From Sphingobium scionense (GTDB lineage: Bacteria > Pseudomonadota > Alphaproteobacteria > Sphingomonadales > Sphingomonadaceae): DNA of 64,000 bases. This document shows, piece by piece, positions 29,556 to 38,256 of this stretch. The translations under genes were made by a program, and so were the position numbers. Numbering within the stretch: the first letter of the stretch is position 1; each line of letters begins with the position of its first letter. The stretch covers positions 186,001 to 250,000 of the forward strand of contig NZ_JACIEU010000004.1 in the NCBI RefSeq assembly GCF_014197035.1. The letters are read 5' to 3'. The notes under the pieces were generated by a model. That model was not told the DNA's origin and did no database searches. It was given only the letters and a program-made list of their open reading frames with translations.

Positions 29556-30290
29556 ATGAGCGATACGGACTGCCTGCCCACCATCGACCAGGCGCTGGAA
29601 CAGGATGGCTATGTCCGCCTGGCCGGCGCCGACCTGTTGCGCCAGCTGGATATCGGCGCGGCCGACTGGGCGCCCTTTGCCCGCAGCTGGGACGATCTTG
29701 GCCCCGATCTCTTCATGGCCGATGGCGGCCGTTATCGCCGCCGCCGCCACGCCACCTTCCATTGCGCCGCCGGGCAGTTCAGCCGCCAGCCGCACCAACC
29801 CCATTATCAGAGCCGCGACTATAACCCGCTGAACGGCGACGTGCAGCGCTGGTTCGATCCGGTCGAGGAGGCCACGATCGCACTGCCGGTGACGCAGGCG
29901 CTGCTGGCCTTTTGCGCCGGCCATTTCGATCCGGCGTCATCGGGCGACTGGCATGTCGAGATGCACCAGTTCCGGATCGAGGCGAAGCCGGGTGAGCTTG
30001 GCCGTCCCACGCCCGAGGGCATGCACCGCGACGGCGTCGACCGGGTCTTCGTGATGCTGGTCGAGCGGCGCAATGTGCGCGAGGGCGTCACCCGCATCGG
30101 CGCCGCCGACGGCACGCCGATGGGCGAATTCACCCTGGCCCAGCCGGGCGACGCGATGCTGATCGACGACCACCGCATCTTCCACGGCGTGACCGAGATC
30201 CACGCCGTCGATCCCGCCCAGCCTGCTTGGCGCGACGCGCTGGTTTTGACGTTCCAATCCTCCCCGGCACGGGGAGGTGGCATCGCATAG
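29556..30290 (+). CDS. 2-oxoglutarate-Fe(II) dioxygenase family protein (amino-acid hydroxylase-like)
   Basis: Resembles the 2OG-Fe_dioxy family that includes bacterial L-isoleucine 4-hydroxylase. The 244-residue protein shows WHVEMHQFRIEA, the iron-ligand HxD in PEGMHRDGVD, the distal His in IFHGVTEI and a DALVLTFQ end. The substrate is not determinable here. The last ten codons (SSPARGGGIA plus stop) are read from the intergenic repeat that begins at 30258, so the C-terminus has been rewritten by the repeat. The start at 29556 follows GAGGATGGAA; an ATG 12 bp upstream is an alternative. Confidence 0.85.
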   Translation: MSDTDCLPTIDQALEQDGYVRLAGADLLRQLDIGAADWAPFARSWDDLGPDLFMADGGRYRRRRHATFHCAAGQFSRQPHQPHYQSRDYNPLNGDVQRWFDPVEEATIALPVTQALLAFCAGHFDPASSGDWHVEMHQFRIEAKPGELGRPTPEGMHRDGVDRVFVMLVERRNVREGVTRIGAADGTPMGEFTLAQPGDAMLIDDHRIFHGVTEIHAVDPAQPAWRDALVLTFQSSPARGGGIA

Positions 30291-30372
30291 CGATGACGGA
30301 GGGGGATGGCCCGACGGCACACCCCTCCCCCCTGGCTTCGCCAGCGGTCCCCCTCCCCGCAAGCGGGGAGGA
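30258..30372. repeat. Intergenic inverted repeat (family D), dioxygenase-gor gap
   Basis: The left arm TCCTCCCCGGCACGGGGAGG begins inside the dioxygenase coding sequence and the right arm CCCCTCCCCGCAAGCGGGGAGG ends at 30372, directly beside the gor stop codon. The core contains GCATCGCATAGCGATG. Confidence 0.85.
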
Positions 30373-31719
30373 TTACTTCAGCAGCACCAGCTCTTCTGCC
30401 ATGCTGGGATGCAGCGCCACGGTATCGTCGAAATCCTGCTTGGTGAGTCCCGCCTTCACCGCGACGGCCGCTGCCTGCAGGATTTCCGGCGCGTCCGGGC
30501 CGATCATGTGCAGGCCGATTACCTTGTTGGTGGTCGCGTCCACGACCATCTTGTAGAGCGCCCGCTCATCGCGCCCGGCCAGCACATTCTTCATCGGCCG
30601 GAAGTCGGAGGTATAGACCTTCACCGTGCCATATTTGTTCTTGGCCTGCGCTTCGGTGAGGCCGACGCCGGCCAGCGGCGGATGGCTGAACACGGCCGAG
30701 GGCACGCAGCTATAGTCGACGGTGCGCGGATTATCGCCGAATACCGTATCGGCAAAGGCATGGCCCTCGCGGATCGCTACCGGGGTCAGTTGCAGCCGGT
30801 CGGTAACGTCGCCCACCGCATAGATGCTCTCGCAGCTGGTGCGGCTATATTCGTCGACCTTGATCGCGCCCTTCTCGTCCAGCTCGACTCCCGCTTTATC
30901 CAGCCCCAAGCCGTCGGTATGCGGCTGGCGGCCGGTGGCGAACAGTACGATATCGGCCGCGACCGGATCGCCGTCCTTGAAGCGGACGCACAGCGTCCCG
31001 TCCTCATTTTTCTCGATCTTTTCCATCTGCGCGTTGAAGCGGAAGTTGATCCCCTTCATGGTCGATATCTGGAGCAACCGATCGCGGATCTGTTCGTCAT
31101 AACCGCGCAGCAGCGTGCTGCCGCGATTGACCATCGTCACATGGCTGCCAAGCTGGTGGAAGATACCGGCAAATTCATTGGCGATATAGCCGCCGCCGAC
31201 GATCACGATGCGCTTGGGGCAATCGTCCAGATGGAACACCTCGTTGGAGGTGATGCCATGTTCGGCGCCCTCCACCTCGGGGATCAGCGGCCAGGCGCCG
31301 GTCGCGACCAGGATGACCTTGGCCGTCACTTCGCGCCCACTGGCAAGCGCGACCTGATGCGGCCCGGTGATCGTCGCGCGTTCCGCGATCAGCTCGACCT
31401 TGTGGCTGCCCAGCGTGTTCTTGTAGAGTCCTTCGAGCCGGTCGACCTCGCCCAGCACATTGTCGCGCAGCGTCGCCCATTCGAAACCGCAGTCCGGCAC
31501 GTTCCAGCCAAAGCGGCGGGCGTCCTTCAGATCCTCGGCGAAATGCGCACCATAGATGAGCAGCTTCTTGGGCACGCAGCCGCGGATGACGCAGGTGCCA
31601 CCGACGCGAAATTCCTCGGCCACCGCGACCTTGGCGCCATGCGCCGCCGCGACGCGCGACGCGCGCACGCCGCCCGATCCTGCGCCGATGACGAAAAGGT
31701 CGAAATCATAATCGCTCAT
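30373..31719 (-). CDS. gor: Glutathione-disulfide reductase
   Basis: FAD-dependent reductase that regenerates glutathione with NADPH. The 448-residue protein has the FAD-binding VIGAGSGGVRASRVAA, the redox-active GGTCVIRGCVPKK, the NADP-binding IVGGGYIANEFA, a second FAD motif with YAVGDVTDR, and the C-terminal HPSMAEE carrying the catalytic His. The start at 31719 is the MSDYDFDLFVIGAG methionine; 38 upstream codons in a longer reading are repeat-derived. Confidence 0.95.
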   Translation of the reverse strand: MSDYDFDLFVIGAGSGGVRASRVAAAHGAKVAVAEEFRVGGTCVIRGCVPKKLLIYGAHFAEDLKDARRFGWNVPDCGFEWATLRDNVLGEVDRLEGLYKNTLGSHKVELIAERATITGPHQVALASGREVTAKVILVATGAWPLIPEVEGAEHGITSNEVFHLDDCPKRIVIVGGGYIANEFAGIFHQLGSHVTMVNRGSTLLRGYDEQIRDRLLQISTMKGINFRFNAQMEKIEKNEDGTLCVRFKDGDPVAADIVLFATGRQPHTDGLGLDKAGVELDEKGAIKVDEYSRTSCESIYAVGDVTDRLQLTPVAIREGHAFADTVFGDNPRTVDYSCVPSAVFSHPPLAGVGLTEAQAKNKYGTVKVYTSDFRPMKNVLAGRDERALYKMVVDATTNKVIGLHMIGPDAPEILQAAAVAVKAGLTKQDFDDTVALHPSMAEELVLLK

Positions 31720-31795
31720 GCCAGTCTCCGCTCGGCGCACTATCTTGCTTGGCGGCGGATATGGCGGCTGGACGGCGCAGTTACAAATGGGAATT

Positions 31796-31925
31796 TCCTC
31801 CCCGCCTGCGGGGAGGGGGACCATGCGCATCATGGTGGAGGGGAGGCGCCGCCAGCCCGGCGGAGAAGGCTAGCCCCCTCCACCGGCCTGCGGCCGGTCC
31901 CCCCCCCCCCCCGTGCCGGGCAGGA
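31796..31925. repeat. Intergenic repeat (family D) with a 14-C tract, gor-pgi gap
   Basis: It starts with TCCTCCCCGCCTGCGGGGAGG and ends beside the pgi stop codon. Internal palindromes are ACCATGCGCATCATGGT and ACCGGCCTGCGGCCGGT. A run of 14 cytosines (31899-31912) replaces the usual CCCCCTCCCCG right arm. Confidence 0.75.
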
Positions 31926-33425
31926 TTATTCGCCCAGCGCGATCTCGATCAGCGCCATGGTCGAGGGGTCGAAGCCGGTCGGGCCATTGGCCTCGATCGA
32001 CTTGGCGATCTCCTTGCCCAGCTCGACGCCGAACTGGTCATAGGGGTTGATCCCCATCAGCACGGCATTGGCGAAGGTGCGATGCTCGTAGAAGGCGATC
32101 AGCGCGCCCAGGGCATGCGGGTTCACATCGTCCATCAGGATGGTGGTCGACGGGCGGTTGCCGGCATAGGCGCGGGCCGGATCGGCGTTGTCCTTGCCGC
32201 GCATCAGCGCCGCGCCCTGGGCGAAACAGTTGACCAGCAGCGCACGATGATGCGCCGGGTCGAGCGCATTGCCCGGCTCGATCGAGGCGATGAACTCGAC
32301 CGGTGTCAGGATCGTACCCTGGTGCAGCAACTGGAACACCGCATGCTGCGCGTCGGTGCCGACGCCACCCCAGGTGATCGGCGCGGTCGGCCCGTCCACC
32401 GGCGACCCATCCAGCTTCACCGACTTGCCATTGCTCTCCATCTCCAACTGCTGGAGATAGGAAGGCAGCAGCGCCAGCCGCTCGTCATAGGCGAACAAGG
32501 CGCGGGTTTCGCAGCCCAGCACGCGGGCATAATATTGATCGACGAAGGCGGCGATCAGCGGGATATTCTCGCGCGGATCGGTCAGCTGGAAATGACGGTC
32601 CATCGCCGCCGCACCTTCCAGCAGGCTTTCGAACGCGTCCCAGCCGAGCGCCAGCGCGGCGGGGAAGCCGATCGACGACCACAGCGAATAGCGGCCGCCC
32701 ACGCTTTCGGGAAAGGGCAGGATGCGGGTCTCGTCGACGCCCCATTCCATCGCCTTCTCCGGAGCGGCGGTCAGCGCAATGATCTTGCCATAGGGATCCT
32801 CGACACCGGCTTCGACCATCCAGTTGATCGCGCTCGCCGCGTTCAGCATGGTTTCGCTGGTCGTGAAGGTCTTCGATGCGATCGCGATCAGCGTAGCTTC
32901 CGGGTCGAAGGCGTCCATCGCCTTTTCCAGCGCGGTGCCGTCAACATTGGAGACGATCGCGACATCATAGCGCATGCCGTCGCCGCCCAGCGCATCGACG
33001 ATCAGGTCCGGGCCGAGTGCCGAGCCGCCGATGCCGATATGCAGGATATGGCGGATCGGACCGAGCGCTTCCGCCTCGATCGCGTCGATCAGCGCGCGGG
33101 TGCGGTTGTGCAGCGCCTTGGCCAGCGCCACGCTGTCGGCATTGCCGACGCCGCGCTGGGCGGTATGCTCAGCCGCGCGCCCTTCGGTGTTGTTCACCGC
33201 CTCGCCGGCGAACAGCGCCTCGCGACGCCCGGCAAAGTCCTGCTCCGCCGCCAGCTTCAGGAAGCCGTCGATCAATTCGTCGGTCAGGTGCGTCTTGGAC
33301 CAGTCGAAGCGCAGCGCCCCCTGGCTCAGCACCAGCTTGGACAGGCGATCGGCATCAGTCTCGAAGATGGTCTTGAGTTCAGCTTGAGGCAGGGCGGCAA
33401 GGGCCGCCAGTGCGGGACTGGACAT
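31926..33425 (-). CDS. pgi: Glucose-6-phosphate isomerase
   Basis: Interconverts glucose-6-P and fructose-6-P. With the ATG at 33425 (AGAGGAT about 9 nt upstream) the protein is 499 residues. It has IGIGGSALGP, SKTFTTSETM, the signature VGGRYSLWSSIGFPAAL, the catalytic NGKS region and the NPYDQFGVELGK C-terminal signature. A longer in-frame start would overlap the divergent lepB. The protein is somewhat shorter than the E. coli enzyme, as usual in alphaproteobacteria. Confidence 0.96.
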   Translation of the reverse strand: MSSPALAALAALPQAELKTIFETDADRLSKLVLSQGALRFDWSKTHLTDELIDGFLKLAAEQDFAGRREALFAGEAVNNTEGRAAEHTAQRGVGNADSVALAKALHNRTRALIDAIEAEALGPIRHILHIGIGGSALGPDLIVDALGGDGMRYDVAIVSNVDGTALEKAMDAFDPEATLIAIASKTFTTSETMLNAASAINWMVEAGVEDPYGKIIALTAAPEKAMEWGVDETRILPFPESVGGRYSLWSSIGFPAALALGWDAFESLLEGAAAMDRHFQLTDPRENIPLIAAFVDQYYARVLGCETRALFAYDERLALLPSYLQQLEMESNGKSVKLDGSPVDGPTAPITWGGVGTDAQHAVFQLLHQGTILTPVEFIASIEPGNALDPAHHRALLVNCFAQGAALMRGKDNADPARAYAGNRPSTTILMDDVNPHALGALIAFYEHRTFANAVLMGINPYDQFGVELGKEIAKSIEANGPTGFDPSTMALIEIALGE

Positions 33426-33627
33426 GCGGGAGATCCTCTTGGTCGTTGGTCGATATCGACGCTGCACCGGTCGATTCTTCCTCTCCTTATCCAAAAGCGG
33501 CACGCATTGCATCGTCCACGCGCTTGACGCGGCGCGGGCGACCCCGCAAAAGCCGCGACAGGCCGCAGTGACAGGCAGCAGTGACACGTCGCAGTGCGGC
33601 ACGACCTTGAAGGAATATTGGGCAGAC

Positions 33628-34452
33628 ATGAGCGCAAAATCGGAAACGCGGGACTTCATCTGGTTCCTCGCCAAGCTGGCGGTGTTCGTCTTCGTCCTGC
33701 GCAGCTTCATCGTCTCGCCTTTCAACATCCCTTCGGAATCGATGCAGCCGCGCCTGCTGATCGGCGACTATCTGCTGGTGGCCAAATGGCCTTATGGCTA
33801 TTCGCGCTATTCGCTGCCCTTCTCCGTGCCGCTGATCCCCGGCCGCATCCTTGCCTCGACGCCGCAGCGCGGCGACGTGGTCGTGTTCAAGGCGCCGCCG
33901 AGCCAGAAGAATGACTATATCAAGCGGGTGATCGGCCTGCCGGGCGACATGATCTCGGTTCGGGGCGGCACCGTCTATCTGAATGGCCAGGCGATCCCGA
34001 AGCAGAAGGTCGCCGACCTCGTCATCCCGGTTACGCCCAACATGGAAGATGCGGCGCAGAAGGAAGGGAGCCCCTCCCCCTGCTATCGCCCCGAATTCGA
34101 GCAGGCTGCGCCGGGCGGTGGCAAGCAGTGCCGCTATCCGCAATATCGCGAGACGCTGCCGGGCGGAAAAAGCTACAATGTCCTCGACCTGGTGCCCGAT
34201 GGCGCCGCCGACGACCGTGACACCGTGCTGGTGCCGCAAGGCCATCTCTTCATGATGGGCGACAATCGCGATCGCAGCGCCGACAGCCGCTTCCCGGCGG
34301 TCGAGGGCGGCGGCATCGGCCTGGTCCCCGAGGAAAATCTGGTCGGCAAGGCGCTTGTGTCCGTCTTCTCGACCGACGGCAGCGCCAACTGGCTGCTGCC
34401 CTGGACCTGGTTCACCGCCGCACGCTGGAGCCGGATCGGGGAAGGCTTTTGA
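33628..34452 (+). CDS. lepB: Signal peptidase I
   Basis: Inner-membrane serine-lysine protease that removes signal peptides. The 274-residue protein has one N-terminal membrane segment (residues 10-30) followed by the nucleophile Ser in FNIPSESMQP, the general base Lys in KRVIGLPGD, and the MGDNRDRSADSR box. An insertion rich in polar residues and two Cys (PCYRPEF and GKQCRYPQY) lies between boxes D and E, as seen in Gram-negative enzymes. It overlaps rnc by one base (TGATG). Confidence 0.95.
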   Translation: MSAKSETRDFIWFLAKLAVFVFVLRSFIVSPFNIPSESMQPRLLIGDYLLVAKWPYGYSRYSLPFSVPLIPGRILASTPQRGDVVVFKAPPSQKNDYIKRVIGLPGDMISVRGGTVYLNGQAIPKQKVADLVIPVTPNMEDAAQKEGSPSPCYRPEFEQAAPGGGKQCRYPQYRETLPGGKSYNVLDLVPDGAADDRDTVLVPQGHLFMMGDNRDRSADSRFPAVEGGGIGLVPEENLVGKALVSVFSTDGSANWLLPWTWFTAARWSRIGEGF

Positions 34453-35132
34453 TGGTGGCTTCGCACAGGCCCGATACCGCAGCCTGGCTGGCCGCTTTGA
34501 TCGGCCGTGCGCCGACCCGTCCCGCCGCCTTCGAACAGGCGCTGACCCATGGCAGCGCCAAGGCGGAAAATTACGAGCGGCTGGAATTTCTGGGCGACCG
34601 CATCCTCGGCCTGCTGATCGCGGAATGGCTTTTTGACCGCTTCCCGGCCGAACCGGAAGGCAAGCTGTCGCGCCGCTTCAACGCGCTGGTCTCGGGCGAA
34701 ACCTGCGCGCAGGTGGCGCGTGCCGCCGGCGTGCCCACCCATCTGGTGCTGGGCAAGCAGGCACGCGACGATGGCGCCGCCGACAGCGACAATGTGCTGG
34801 GCGACGTGATGGAGGCACTGATCGGCGCCCTCTATCTGGAAGCCGGGCTGGATGAGGCGCGCACGCTGGTCCGCCGCCTGTGGGGCGACCGGGTCGATAC
34901 CCAGACCGCCGCGCCGCGCCACCCGAAGTCCGCGTTGCAGGAATGGGCCGCGTCGAACAAGCGCAAGCCGCCCGAATATGTGATGACGGACCGGTCCGGC
35001 CCGCATCATGCGCTGCGCTTCACCGTCACCGTGTCGATCAAGGGCGCGGGCGAGGCGAGCGCGACCGGCGGCTCCAAGCAGGAAGCCGAAACCGCCGCCG
35101 CCAAGGCGCTGCTGGAGCAACTGGCGGGCTAA
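34452..35132 (+). CDS. rnc: Ribonuclease III
   Basis: Double-strand-specific endoribonuclease that processes rRNA and mRNA. The 226-residue protein has the catalytic signature ERLEFLGDRILGLLIAEWLF near residue 43, the second acidic cluster DVMEALIGALYLEAG, and a C-terminal double-stranded RNA-binding domain (residues 155-225, HPKSALQEWAA to KQEAETAAAKALLEQL). The ATG at 34452 overlaps the lepB stop. Part of the classical lepB-rnc-era cluster. Confidence 0.96.
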   Translation: MVASHRPDTAAWLAALIGRAPTRPAAFEQALTHGSAKAENYERLEFLGDRILGLLIAEWLFDRFPAEPEGKLSRRFNALVSGETCAQVARAAGVPTHLVLGKQARDDGAADSDNVLGDVMEALIGALYLEAGLDEARTLVRRLWGDRVDTQTAAPRHPKSALQEWAASNKRKPPEYVMTDRSGPHHALRFTVTVSIKGAGEASATGGSKQEAETAAAKALLEQLAG

Positions 35133-35192
35133 GGCCCTTCGTCCTACGCGCTGTTTCCTATGGCAGCGCACTAGGCTACAAGCACCCTATTC

Positions 35193-35274
35193 CGTCATCC
35201 CAGCAAAGGCTGGGTTCTCCCTTTTTTCTTACCAGGAAGAAAGAAGCGGGATGCCAGCCTGCGCTGGCAGGACG
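35193..35274. repeat. Intergenic inverted repeat (family C), rnc-era gap
   Basis: CGTCATCCCAGCAAAGGCTG from 35193 is mirrored by CAGCCTGCGCTGGCAGGACG, ending 35274, with a CTTTTTTCTT/AAGAAAG middle. It splits the otherwise tight lepB-rnc-era cluster. Confidence 0.8.
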
Positions 35275-35321
35275 ACCTATATTTTCTGAGCGGACAGGCT
35301 CAGCGCGAACGGAGTATTTTT

Positions 35322-36230
35322 TTGGACGTTTCGGAAATGAATCAGCGCTGTGGCGTCATCGCCATCGTCGGCGCCCCCAATGCCGGCAAGTCGACGCTGG
35401 TGAATGCACTTGTCGGGCAGAAGGTGGCAATCACCAGCCCCAAGGCGCAGACCACGCGGACTCGCGTCATGGGCGTTGCGATCGAGGGTGATGCGCAGAT
35501 GGTGCTGGTCGACACGCCCGGTATCTTTGCGCCGAAGCGCAGGCTCGATCGCGCGATGGTGCAGGCCGCCTGGGGCGGCGCGCAGGGTGCTGACCTGATC
35601 GTGCTGGTGGTCGATGGCAAGGCGGGGCTTGGGTCCAAGATGGAACCCATCATTTCCGCACTGGCGGCCCGGCCGGAAAAGAAGTGGCTGATCCTCAACA
35701 AGGTCGACATCGCGATCAAGGAAAAGCTGCTGGTCCATACCCAGCGCCTCTATGAACAGTTGGAGATCGAGGAGACCTTCTTCGTCTCCGCCGCGACCGG
35801 CGATGGCCTGGCCGAACTCAAGACCGCCTTTGCGAACGCCATGCCCGAAGGCCCGTGGCATTTCCCGGAAGATCAGGTGTCCGACGCCACCGACCGCATG
35901 CTGGCGGCCGAAATCACGCGAGAACAGCTTTATCACCAGCTCCACGCCGAACTCCCTTATGCCGCCGCGGTCGATACCGAGCAATATAAGGAGCGCGACG
36001 ACGGATCGGTCGAAATCCATCAACAGATCCTGGTGGGCCGCACCAGCCAGCGCGCCATCGTGCTGGGCAAGGGCGGCCAGCGCCTCAAGGAAATCGGTTC
36101 CAAGGCGCGCGCCGAACTGGCCGAACTGCTGGGGGTCAAGGTCCATCTCTATCTTCACGTCAAGGTGAAGGAAGATTGGGAGGATGACCGCTTCATCTAC
36201 CGCGACATCGGCCTCGACTGGGTGGAATGA
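35322..36230 (+). CDS. era: GTPase Era
   Basis: Essential GTPase for 16S rRNA maturation and 30S assembly. It has G1 GAPNAGKST, the switch I TTRTR, G3 DTPG, G4 NKVD and G5 SAATG. The C-terminal KH domain follows (residues 200-300, GRTSQRAIVLGKGGQRLKEI). Two starts are possible: TTG at 35322, with GGAG about 8 nt upstream, giving 302 residues, or ATG at 35337, giving 297 residues with a weaker site. Either leaves the protein intact. Confidence 0.96.
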   Translation: MDVSEMNQRCGVIAIVGAPNAGKSTLVNALVGQKVAITSPKAQTTRTRVMGVAIEGDAQMVLVDTPGIFAPKRRLDRAMVQAAWGGAQGADLIVLVVDGKAGLGSKMEPIISALAARPEKKWLILNKVDIAIKEKLLVHTQRLYEQLEIEETFFVSAATGDGLAELKTAFANAMPEGPWHFPEDQVSDATDRMLAAEITREQLYHQLHAELPYAAAVDTEQYKERDDGSVEIHQQILVGRTSQRAIVLGKGGQRLKEIGSKARAELAELLGVKVHLYLHVKVKEDWEDDRFIYRDIGLDWVE

Positions 36231-36284
36231 TCTTGCTTCGCTGCACAAGCGAAACATAATCCCGGCCCCGGTCGTTGAGCCGTC

Positions 36285-37784
36285 ATGCTCAAGACCTTCA
36301 TGGTGGCCACGCGGGATCGCGCACGACTGGCCGAGATTGCCAGCGTCGCGACCCGCTTCGGCCTCGACATGCTGCTCGCCCGGCTGGGACTGGCGAAAGG
36401 CGATGACAGCGCCGCCGCCGATCCGCCCGACCTGCCTCGCCGCACCCGGCAGGCGATGGAAGCGCTCGGCCCGACCTATGTGAAGCTGGGCCAGATCCTC
36501 GCCACAAGGCAGGATTTGCTACCCGAAGCCTGGATCGCCGAATTCGGCAGGCTGCACAGCGACGCACCGACCCTGCCCTTCGACCAGCTCCGCCCGCGCC
36601 TCGAAGCCGTGCTGGGCGAACCGGTCGAGACCGCCTTCGCCCGCTTCGATACTGTCCCGCTCGCCGCCGCCTCCATGGCGCAGGTCCATCGCGCCACCCT
36701 GACCGACGGGCAGGAGGTGGTTGTGAAGATCCGCCGCCCCGGCATCCGCAAGGCGATGGAGGCCGACCTGCGCCTCATCACCCATCTGGCCGGCATCGTC
36801 GAAGCGAGCAGCCGGGAGGCGCGCCGCTTCCAGCCCCGCGCGCTGGTCCAGCAACTGCTCGATACCGTGCTGGAAGAACTGGATTTCACCCAGGAAGGGC
36901 GCAATGCCGACCGGCTGCGCGGCGACTTGGCCGACAATCCGGCAGTAGTCATCCCGGCGATCCACTGGCGCTATTGCGCCGAAACGGTGCTGGTGATGGA
37001 CTATATCGACGGCGTGCCGCCGCGCGATGGCAACAGCCTGCGCGCCGCCGGCATCGATCCCACCGCGATCGCCGACCTTGGCGCCGCGCTGGTGCTCGAC
37101 ATGGTGCTGGTCCATGGCCGCTTCCATGGCGATCCCCACCCCGGCAATCTTCTTTGCCTGCCTGGCGACAGGCTCGCTTTGCTTGACCTGGGTCTGATCG
37201 GCCATGTCAGCGCGCGGCGGCGACAGGAATTCCTCTCCTTCATCCTGTCGCTGCGCTCGGGCGACGCGCATACCCTGGCCGACACGCTACTCCTATGGTC
37301 CAAGGCCAGCACGCCCGATCCCAACCGGGTGCTGGACGCCGCCGAGCAACTGGTCGCACGCCATGGCAGCGGCCCGCTGGTGTTGACGCGCATGGTCGCC
37401 GACTTCTTCCCGCTGCTGCGCAAGGAAGCCCTTGTCCTGCCGCCCGACCTTGCCCTCATCTTCAAGGCGCTGATCACCATGGACGGGGTGCTGGGCGCGA
37501 TCCAGCCCGGCTTCGACCTGTCGCAGGCGCTGCAAAAGGCGCGCGGCCGGCTGGTGATGAACCAGATCAGCGCCGCTCATGCGCCCGAAAAGACCGTAGC
37601 CCTGCTACTCGAACTCTCCCGCATCGCCGACGACGCCCCGCGCCTGCTGCGCGCGCTGACCCGGCGGCTGGAGGCAGACGCAGCGCCCATCACGCCGTCC
37701 GCGCCGGACGGGGGCCAGCAATGGATCGCCGCCGCCATCCTCGCCGCCGGTGCGCTGATCGCAGCCGCGCAATATTGGAGCTAG
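36285..37784 (+). CDS. ABC1/AarF (UbiB-type) atypical kinase-like protein
   Basis: Member of the UbiB family that supports ubiquinone biosynthesis. The 499-residue protein has the KxGQ motif (YVKLGQILATR), the Ala-rich nucleotide loop AAASMAQVHRA, VVVKIRRPG (Lys), the EELDFTQEG region, HGDPHPGN (catalytic-loop-like) and LLDLGLIG replacing the kinase DFG. One or two C-terminal hydrophobic helices (IAAAILAAGALIAAAQ) likely anchor it. It is not beside other ubi genes, so it may be a second ABC1 paralogue; calling it UbiB itself would need whole-genome comparison. Confidence 0.88.
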   Translation: MLKTFMVATRDRARLAEIASVATRFGLDMLLARLGLAKGDDSAAADPPDLPRRTRQAMEALGPTYVKLGQILATRQDLLPEAWIAEFGRLHSDAPTLPFDQLRPRLEAVLGEPVETAFARFDTVPLAAASMAQVHRATLTDGQEVVVKIRRPGIRKAMEADLRLITHLAGIVEASSREARRFQPRALVQQLLDTVLEELDFTQEGRNADRLRGDLADNPAVVIPAIHWRYCAETVLVMDYIDGVPPRDGNSLRAAGIDPTAIADLGAALVLDMVLVHGRFHGDPHPGNLLCLPGDRLALLDLGLIGHVSARRRQEFLSFILSLRSGDAHTLADTLLLWSKASTPDPNRVLDAAEQLVARHGSGPLVLTRMVADFFPLLRKEALVLPPDLALIFKALITMDGVLGAIQPGFDLSQALQKARGRLVMNQISAAHAPEKTVALLLELSRIADDAPRLLRALTRRLEADAAPITPSAPDGGQQWIAAAILAAGALIAAAQYWS

Positions 37785-38256
37785 TCGATTGCCAACACAA
37801 AATGGGGACCGACATCGCTGTCGGTCCCCACATCCGTCGGTTCCTTTCGGCCACATGCCCTTGCGGGTTGCGCCTTCCGGTCCGGCGATGCGATGCGTTG
37901 CCGCACCTTCGCGCAGGAGAACGAGCCCGAAGGTCTGTTCACCTTTGCTGACCTTCCATATCAGAAGCCCGACGTTCACTTTCGCGCGTACCCGGCATCA
38001 TCCTGAAAGGCCTGGATCCGATCTTCCCTGCCATTCTCGCGCATGGCAGCTCCCAACGGACCATCAGGGCAGATAATCCTTGATTTCTCTTGGATTTTCC
38101 GGCTTTGGATCGCTCCTTGCCGACTGTCCTGATAGAGGGATGCTGTCACGATCCGCGAGTCGCACAAAGCGGATTCCGACAGTTTGAAGACAGGCCGCGC
38201 CACAAATCTGTGGATAACTTTGGATAAGTCTGAAAATCGGCGGAAATCCGCGCGCT
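37785..38256. other. Long gap: terminator-like hairpin and DnaA-box-like pair
   Basis: No convincing gene was found in these 472 bp on either strand. The left end carries a perfect stem, GGGGACCGACA at 37804 with TGTCGGTCCCC ending 37829, flanked on the minus-strand 3' side by ATTTTGTGTT. The right end carries two tandem 10-mers, TGTGGATAAC (38209-38218) and TTTGGATAAG (38219-38228). The first matches the DnaA-box consensus. The middle has short overlapping frames but no ribosome-binding sites. Confidence 0.55.
37803..37830 (-). terminator. Terminator-like hairpin reading leftwards
   Basis: A stem of about 12 bp with a small loop (TGGGGACCGACA / TGTCGGTCCCCA) is followed on the minus strand by ATTTTGTGTT. 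It would end a leftward transcript from the cupin gene or from an unannotated RNA in the gap. Confidence 0.55.
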
